From: Pomacea canaliculata
Lineage: Eukaryota > Mollusca > Gastropoda > Architaenioglossa > Ampullariidae
DNA length: 64,000 nt
Reading direction: 5' to 3'
Assembly: GCF_003073045.1 (NCBI RefSeq)
Contig: NC_037590.1
Location: 25,570,449-25,634,448 of the forward strand
A program made the position numbers and the translations under genes. The notes under the pieces are model-generated. The model was given only the letters and a program-made list of their open reading frames with translations, ran no database searches and had not been told where the DNA came from. This document shows positions 31,391-64,000 of the stretch, in pieces. Position 1 is the stretch's first letter, and each line of letters starts with the position of its first letter.

Positions 31391-32349
31391 ATTTGGTGGT
31401 TGAGATGGACAGAGTATAGCAAACGGAGCTAATATAAAGCCAAGGGATAGTTGTATTTTACATCACCTACTTTTTTATTTTTTTAAATTACTTAATGCCA
31501 TTAGAAGTATTCAATGATTTCTATAATTGGTGCAGTTATTTGGAAATTGTACTAGTAGACCTGGAGGTACTCTATGCATTTTTATTAGAATTCAATACAA
31601 AAACAAAACCAGTGACTGCCACAGTATAAATGAATGTGTAGCATGACGCCTGTAGGTAGTCCAGAGTAGCAGTGTACATCCAACACTTTATTTTATTGTA
31701 TGATAATCAAATTGTAAAGACAATCCAGAATACTGATAGTAGTCTTTTTGACCAGACAATTAGGAAGGGTATGCCCCCCTCCTAGTCTCCAAAACTGCTA
31801 CTAAACTTAAGATAATAGTCTCAAACTGGTTACCAACAGGAAAGGCAAAGGAAACAGGATACTACATGTATGTACACTCCATTTCAATTGCTTCTTGCCT
31901 TTGTCTAAAAATTTAGTCAAAGGAGAAAGAAATGTGCAAAATTGCCACTAGCCTTACAGTAAATTAGTCTCATACAGATATTTTGGTTGGTAAGATATTC
32001 TGCCACAATGCTCACATTGAAATAGCAAACAAAAAATTGTGTCAGAATTGTCCCTTTTACTTAGTTGCTTACTGCATTTATGTGGTAGCATAATCATACT
32101 TGCTGCTCCAAAGATGGGATAGCCATAGGTGAAGGGAAACTGTAAAAATGTCTTGATTCATTATCTTACCACCATTCATCAAACTCACATTTGGCAAAAG
32201 ACAAGGTTGACAACATAAAGAGGATATATAATCCACATATGCAGTACTCCATGTGTGAAATAGGCAGAATGAGTCTGCAGTAAATGCTCTTTCATTGCAA
32301 ATCATTTGTCTTACAATACTGAACCATCTCTTGAGGTGATAATCGAATG
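31391..32349. other. Unassigned region
   Basis: No supported gene. A minus-strand frame at 32078-32392 has no recognised domain and runs into the hAT element that follows. Confidence 0.4.
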
Positions 32350-32854
32350 CAGGGTTGCCAAGAGCCAGCACGGGCTCCAGGGCAGACGACATCTCTGGGT
32401 CCCTTGTAATATTAATAGTACATTACTTTCTCAGTATATTGTAGATGACAGATGAGAAGATTCGTAATTTAGAAGTGGTGCTCCCACACGTCATACACGT
32501 GACCCAGTCTATATCTCTGTATCTTGAGTTGTGTTCACTGTGACTGTATCTGCTGACATTTGTCAAATGGTTTAGCTCACAGATGTAGGCATCCCTTCAT
32601 CACAACTCTCTTACTGTTATCATTTAGAAGTTGTGTTCATGATTGTGTGCAGCTTTTTTCTTTTTTCTACCTTGTACTTGTAGTACCCAGCTTCATAGAA
32701 ACAATCTCCAGACTGTGGAATGTTATGTCAACCTTTTATTAAAAGAAAAAAAGAAGGAAATAAATCTACAGACCAAAGCCAGGCCCCTTTCACAGCCGTG
32801 GACAGGGTACACCAGACCACCTTGTTCCCCCCTACACACCTCTCACCGGGCCTG
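32350..32854. mobile_element. Short non-autonomous hAT element (505 bp)
   Basis: The left end CAGGGTTGCCAAGAGCCAGC and the right end (inverse of CAGGCCCGGTGAGAGG) match the ends of the 3031-bp element at 57147-60177 over roughly 100 bases each, including gcagacgac and ttgtaatattaa..agta on the left and gacagccgtggacagggtac on the right. The flanking 8-mers atcgaatg and ctcgcatg agree at 6 of 8 positions, consistent with an older insertion. No coding content. Confidence 0.75.
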
Positions 32855-35800
32855 CTCGCATGAAGCACAATTGGCAAGTAGGTGGGGAGACAGCTAGTCT
32901 AGAATGTTTATTTACCAGTTTTCCTTTTTTTCACCTTGAGTTTTATTATTTGCTAGCAGCCTTTATACCAAATGTCCACGTTTCTGTTTTGAAACAAACA
33001 CATACATGTGAAATAAATTCAGCTAGGGAAATAAATTCTGATGTAAAGAAACATCTGTTGAGCAAGGACAATTATATATATAAATCCATGCCACTGATGA
33101 AAACAGCTTCTTGAAGTTAACTCTTTAAAGTTTCTAATCCCACCGCTCATGGAGTAGATTTTCATATGAATGAAATGCATAAAGCAATCGATGATTCAAC
33201 AGTTTAAAAACTTGAAACTAAAATGTTGCGAGATATACATATCATTCATATATATTTCAATCCAATACATGCATTTATGAGTTTGCACACAAAAATTAGC
33301 ACATATGCTCAGATATAAATGCACATTCGCATGCAAGTTAGCTAAATAAAATTTAAAACACTCTAATTTGGAAAATCTTAATGCACTTTATTAAAATTAG
33401 TTCAAACAAAAGTGCTCAATTCTCCTACAAAAGACAAAGAGGTAGGACTTAAAACTCTGTTTCTAAGAATGTGTACATTTGCAAGGACATGTGACAAATG
33501 TTAAAGAAAGGTGAATCTCAGATAAAACATTAATTTTGGACTTCAATTTCTACTCTTACTCTAATGTCAAAAGCTAGAAAAGCTACAGTGAGAAGAGTAG
33601 GAAGCCGTATTTTTACTTTCCATGCAAACTGAAAGAAAAATAAGAGCATTCTAGTTATGTTTCTGGTAATATCTGTGTAACAGATGGTAGGTGAAATAAT
33701 ATCAGACATTGGGAAGTAGTGTATCTACCATATTCTCAAACAATCAAATGCATATACTCTTAAAATTATCAAACTCAGTGCATTGTGCATTTAAAAATGT
33801 ATAAAAGATCAAATCCTTTACATGAAATATCTCTAGCAACTTTATAAACTATAGAGGATTAATCCTCCAGAACTGCAGCAGTGAAAACATAAGAAACAAG
33901 AATTAATGTATGACCCAGATTTTGTTGCTTCAGAAAGTCAGAACAGTTCCAAGCCAGCTTAAAAAGAAATATGAGTGTTTCCTGAAGCATGACTTGTTAA
34001 CGACTAGAAAATCTTGGTATTTGATTGATGATCTCAAGAATCCTTGTGTTGATATTACCTGCAACAGACATTATCAGCTATTAGGAAGTATCAAAGCACA
34101 AGCAAACATTCACTGTTAAATTTATGTGTACTGGAGAACTTTACCTGATAAAGTTGTTGAATAAATAGTAACAATGCCAATATTGTTCAATAAAGTACTG
34201 TTGTAGTAACCATGTTTATTGAAAATTATAAATGACTGAGCTGCTTCACATGACTAAAAAGTCTTTCTAAATATAAATTAAGCTATTTCAACAAACCATT
34301 TAAAAATGCTTTGTAACATTACATGCTTTGTAATGTTTGCGATTGTCATATGATTATGAAATGGCAGGAAAAAAAACAGCAAGAAAATGGTATATAAAAG
34401 TACCAATTTAAAACATTAGCTACAAACATCTAGTTTTATTTGATGCATGGATCGTCACAAAATAGGCAGAAATAAAAAAAAAAAAAGAATCCAAAGCGAC
34501 TGTAATCTTCTAATCACATCAGAGATTTTTTTAAGTTAAAAAATCCAAAGAAAAACTATCTAATCTTGAAAATTTTGCAATGTATAATGGGTACAGAACA
34601 CTAGTAGCAGTACTATAACACATATGTCACTAAATAGTGAGCTGACAGGGAAACAGTTAAGCAACCTTATTTAACAAATGTTAATTAAATAGATGTTATG
34701 ATATTAAGCATACGAAACACTGACATTCTTTCACGATTCTGTTGGTATGACGGGTCATTACATCTTCGATGTTACCTGAAGACTTTTTTTTTTTGTACGT
34801 GTTCCTGAAACGCAGGGGTCCGCGCGAAGCGTTGGTCTCGGCAGACGAATAACTGGAATTAGAAACAGCGGCACTCGTTGCAGTTCATGCACTCGAGCCA
34901 AATTGAAATTCAGCCAAATAGGTCTTGCTTGAAACCTTGCTGTCGACCCTCCGGTTCGCTTTATCTTGGTTCTGACGTCACTATGCCATAGCAAATAACA
35001 GAAGCTCCTGTTGCATTCAACGTTCTCTCTATCTCCTATTCTGGGATTTTTTATAATTATACATTCTAATTAGTAACACCGACATCTCGATTATCTAACG
35101 TGGATAATCTTAAATCAACAGATGCCAACTAAAGGCTCAGTAGAGCTTTTTATGTTCGTTTCAGTCGTTGTCAGGCTACATTTATGGACGCCTGTGGTCT
35201 ATGACGTATAGGAAATATGTGCCTGTGGGCTACATCCTCGTAAATTCTAGTTTTGTGTTATTTCCTTTTTAGAATGTTAAAAAAAAATAGCGATGACTTC
35301 TTACGCATGATTTCGGCCTGTGTATATGTCCATACAAAAACATGACACAGAACAATAAATTAAAAAAAAATGTTATGCAACTATATATGATTAGCGTCTC
35401 TGCACGAACTAATATCCCTGGACTGCTGGCAGACGATTTTTTTTTTTTTTTTGCTAAAACGAAGCATGAGACAAGAAAGCTTCCGGTTTAATCACATTCT
35501 TTGTTAGGGCTCGCCGAGACTAAAGCGGATCACTATGCAAGAGTCTACTCGTTGGTCTTGGCAGACAGACAGCAGTCCACCTATACACGTGCATAGTCTC
35601 TGTTACTTGCCTTGATGTTAACTCATGGGTCTTACAAATTGAGCATCGGAATTTTTTTTATTACTGAAAAGAATGATCAGTTGTGAAAAAGAACATGTGC
35701 TGAGTTAAACACGAATGTATCAACAGATATGCACACAACGATAAAGAACAATAGATAAATTCGTTTGCGCTGTGATAAGCTTGGGGGGGGGGGAGTTTTC

Positions 35801-35901
35801 GGACTTTGGGATCCTAAGGCAGAGACACTGAAGTTCTGGATAAGGCTCGTGAACGCTACACGTCTTGCTTTCTATCTGTTTGGACTACTGAACGTTTTGC
35901 A
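32855..35901. other. AT-rich intergenic region with presumed DCXR promoter
   Basis: No gene recognised up to about 34.7 kb. A minus-strand frame at 34758-34994 ends near a donor-like CAG/GTAACA and could be a divergent first exon, but it has no recognisable product. The 0.9 kb before the DCXR start includes a run of 11 G at 35783-35793, probably in the promoter or 5' UTR. Confidence 0.35.
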
Positions 35902-61936
<26,035 letters not shown>

Positions 61937-61997
61937 ATGCTGTTCTGCAAAGAAACTCCTTCCATCTTAATGTTGGGATAAAGAAGGACCATTTGCA

Positions 61998-62003
61998 AAT
62001 AAA
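61998..62003 (+). promoter_or_regulatory. DCXR: DCXR polyadenylation signal
   Basis: AATAAA 62 bases downstream of the stop codon, in the right place for a short 3' UTR. Confidence 0.6.
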
Positions 62004-62054
62004 TCATAAATGATATATTTTCTTTCTAAAGATTTTTTAAAAGTTACTATATAG

Positions 62055-62488
62055 CACTGATGCCCAACCTTTCTCGGCCTGCGGGCCATACACATTTCCG
62101 ACGTGCGCGTCACGGGCCGCTTCACCGCAAAAATACAAAAAAAGAAAAAAAAATAGAGCAGATATTTTTATTAGAAACAAGTTGTACTTACCATTAATTA
62201 TGTAGTAATTAGTGGGATATTTGAAGTTGTTTACCCGAAACCAACTTCTGAATGTCCGGCTGCATCGTAGAGACACTAAGTCGGAGCACTGAATCGAAAT
62301 GTTCGTCTATCGAAAAAAAAAATTGAGAGACGCCCCTACGTAGGGATAAATACTTCTTCCCTTTTTTTTCGTTTTTTTTTTAGGTCTTTTTTTTTTTTTA
62401 TTACTAACATGCCGATTTCTTGCACTGTGGGCAGAAGTTTCACGGGCCGGATGGCACCGCGTCGCAGGCCGTAGGTTGGGCATCCCTG
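62055..62488. mobile_element. Non-autonomous hAT element (434 bp)
   Basis: Perfect 8-bp duplications CTATATAG (62047-62054, 62489-62496). The left end CACTGATGCCCAACCTTTC mirrors the right end's inverse CAGGGATGCCCAACCTACG, and both have a cgggcc motif further in. No coding content. It lies just past the DCXR polyadenylation signal. Confidence 0.85.
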
Positions 62489-62656
62489 CTATATAGCATG
62501 CTTGGAAACTTTGTCATGACTTTGTGTTGGACGATTTGAGTGTGATTCTGCCAGATCTTTGTTATGCTGGATATTACAAAATCAGCTGTACAAATTTAGG
62601 AAAATACACACATAATGCAGATAATGCTCTCATTTGAGGGTCTGCGGTGATAAATA

Positions 62657-62963
62657 CAGTGGAACCTCGGTTAACGAACACAATCCGCTCTGGAAAGTTG
62701 TTCGTTATCCGAAATGTTCGTTATCGGAAACAATTTTTTCCATAAGAAATAAAGGAAATAGATTTAATTGGTTCCCAGCCCCTGTTGACAAGCTAATATT
62801 TGAAAGTTACAGGCTAAAATAGGTATTTGTTTTAATGAGAACAGTTATAATACAATATAAATGGAATTAAATAAACATAAAAACATTAACGAAAGCATTT
62901 AAACATCAGAAAACTTGCCATTGTATGACGACACTATGGCTTTCCAAGCTGTAGATCTGAACT
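62657..62963. mobile_element. One end of a Tigger element
   Basis: After TA the sequence CAGTGGAACCTCGGTTAACG starts a typical Tigger end, followed by tgttcgttatccgaaatgtt. The opposite end is not in the window. A hAT end (62964) follows and may have interrupted it. Confidence 0.7.
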
Positions 62964-64000
62964 CAGGGCCGTTGAGATCCAGTACGGGCCCAGGGCAGAC
63001 GACTTGCTAAACTGCCTGATTGTACACCAGCAAGTCAGCCTTACCATCGACATCACCTCCCCACCATTGTGCAGATAACAAGACCCTGTTTTCCTGTTCT
63101 GTGAACACTGAGGACAGGCTGTTGCCACACGATATTCCAGATACAAGAGCTTTTCTCGGAGTTTGCTTCTATGGCGGACACTAACAGTCCTTTGCGCAGC
63201 TGCTACTAACACTGGCAGCTGAGAGTCTCAGCCGTTCCACGAGAAAGAAGTGCAAACTATTTGTAGTTTTGTGGTTATTTGTGGTTAATAAGGGCGATCA
63301 CTGTAGATCTAACGGTGACGACTCCAGATAACAAGGATCGATGACATTGGAAAAATATTGAGAATATACTGAGAACATCTTAAGAATATGATGGAATATT
63401 ATCATATTATACAATGAAAAAGGGGATCGTCGCTTCACTTTCTTTACTGCAACTCAAGTTCGCTGCGGCAGTGAGTGAAGCACGCGAGAGCGATCGACAT
63501 CCAGCCTGTAGATCCAGTCAGTTCGTAGAATGCAACACAAAGACACTTACATCATGCGGCTTGTAGATGTTGATCACAATCATCAGAGGGGGTCATCGTG
63601 CAGTTTGACAGTGTGGCCTGTATCGATCAGCTATATACAGGTCACAGAGATACGACCACAGTGCATGTAGCTCAGCACTCGTCAAGAGGACTGACGACTG
63701 TACTGCAGGGCCAAGCACCTGATGATCTTACCCTTCATTTTTCCTACAATGCCCATGCGAACACCTGTTTTTCCTTCTCCTGATTTGTGGACCTGTGTTT
63801 GTGAGTGGTGTTCAGCAGCAGATCGTTCGCTCACAACTGTGGTCCTTTTTAGCCGTCAGATCGTTTGATACTGTGTGCAACTTCACTGTGTGAACTTTCC
63901 TTTTGGTTTCCTGTGGCTGCTAATGTGGATTTTATTGGTGTACTTTTATGTACAATTTCGGCGGATTGAGCGTTTCTCCATGATACGGATTTTGCGCGTT
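62964..64000. mobile_element. hAT element end of the 57147/32350 family, then unassigned DNA
   Basis: CAGGGCCGTTGAGATCCAGT with ccagggcagacgac matches the left ends at 57147 and 32350. The right end and a second TCTGAACT duplication were not found before the window end, so the element either continues beyond or is truncated. The rest has no recognised gene. Confidence 0.5.

Overview
This window looks like nuclear DNA of an invertebrate animal. Coding sequence is split into short exons with GT-AG borders, introns are long and AT-rich, and most of the rest is decayed transposons (hAT, Tigger/pogo, P-like, CR1/L2-like and jockey-like non-LTR elements, and a tRNA-derived SINE). A lophotrochozoan such as a mollusc fits this repeat mix, but that is an inference and no species can be named.

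Two blocks hold convincing host genes. On the minus strand at about 10.0-18.5 kb there are two tandem paralogous three-exon genes, not visible as single open frames. Gene 1 (10039-12758, 119 aa) and gene 2 (16595-18522, 129 aa) each have a signal-peptide exon, a middle exon ending in a YTPSTP..PE.INC.V.VP block and a last exon with TRVGG.C..LG and W.CQAGVHL.I..ECQ. All introns are phase 0. I do not recognise the family. Two further minus-strand exon-like segments (15508-15711 and 28473-28622) could not be joined to a gene with confidence.

On the plus strand at 35902-61936 lies a complete seven-exon gene for a short-chain dehydrogenase/reductase of the L-xylulose reductase/carbonyl reductase (DCXR) type. 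It is 244 aa, the same length as human DCXR, with the N-S-Y-K catalytic residues at 107/136/149/153. It includes a 43-nt exon 4. Its 25 kb of introns carry most of the window's transposons.

Other layout: 0-1.2 kb non-LTR reverse transcriptase (RT) relics in opposing orientations; 1.2-9.5 kb mostly unassigned AT-rich DNA with a CR1/L2 tail; 11.65-12.17 kb a Tigger-type MITE; 22.4-25.2 kb a SINE, a 178-bp hAT MITE and a hAT element with BED-type transposase, perfect 8-bp duplications and a broken reading frame; 27-31.4 kb non-LTR relics; 32.35-32.85 kb a short hAT element whose 3-kb relative sits in DCXR intron 6; 62-64 kb a hAT MITE, half a Tigger end and one end of another hAT element. No rRNA gene, functional tRNA gene, CRISPR array or bacterial-type operon was seen.
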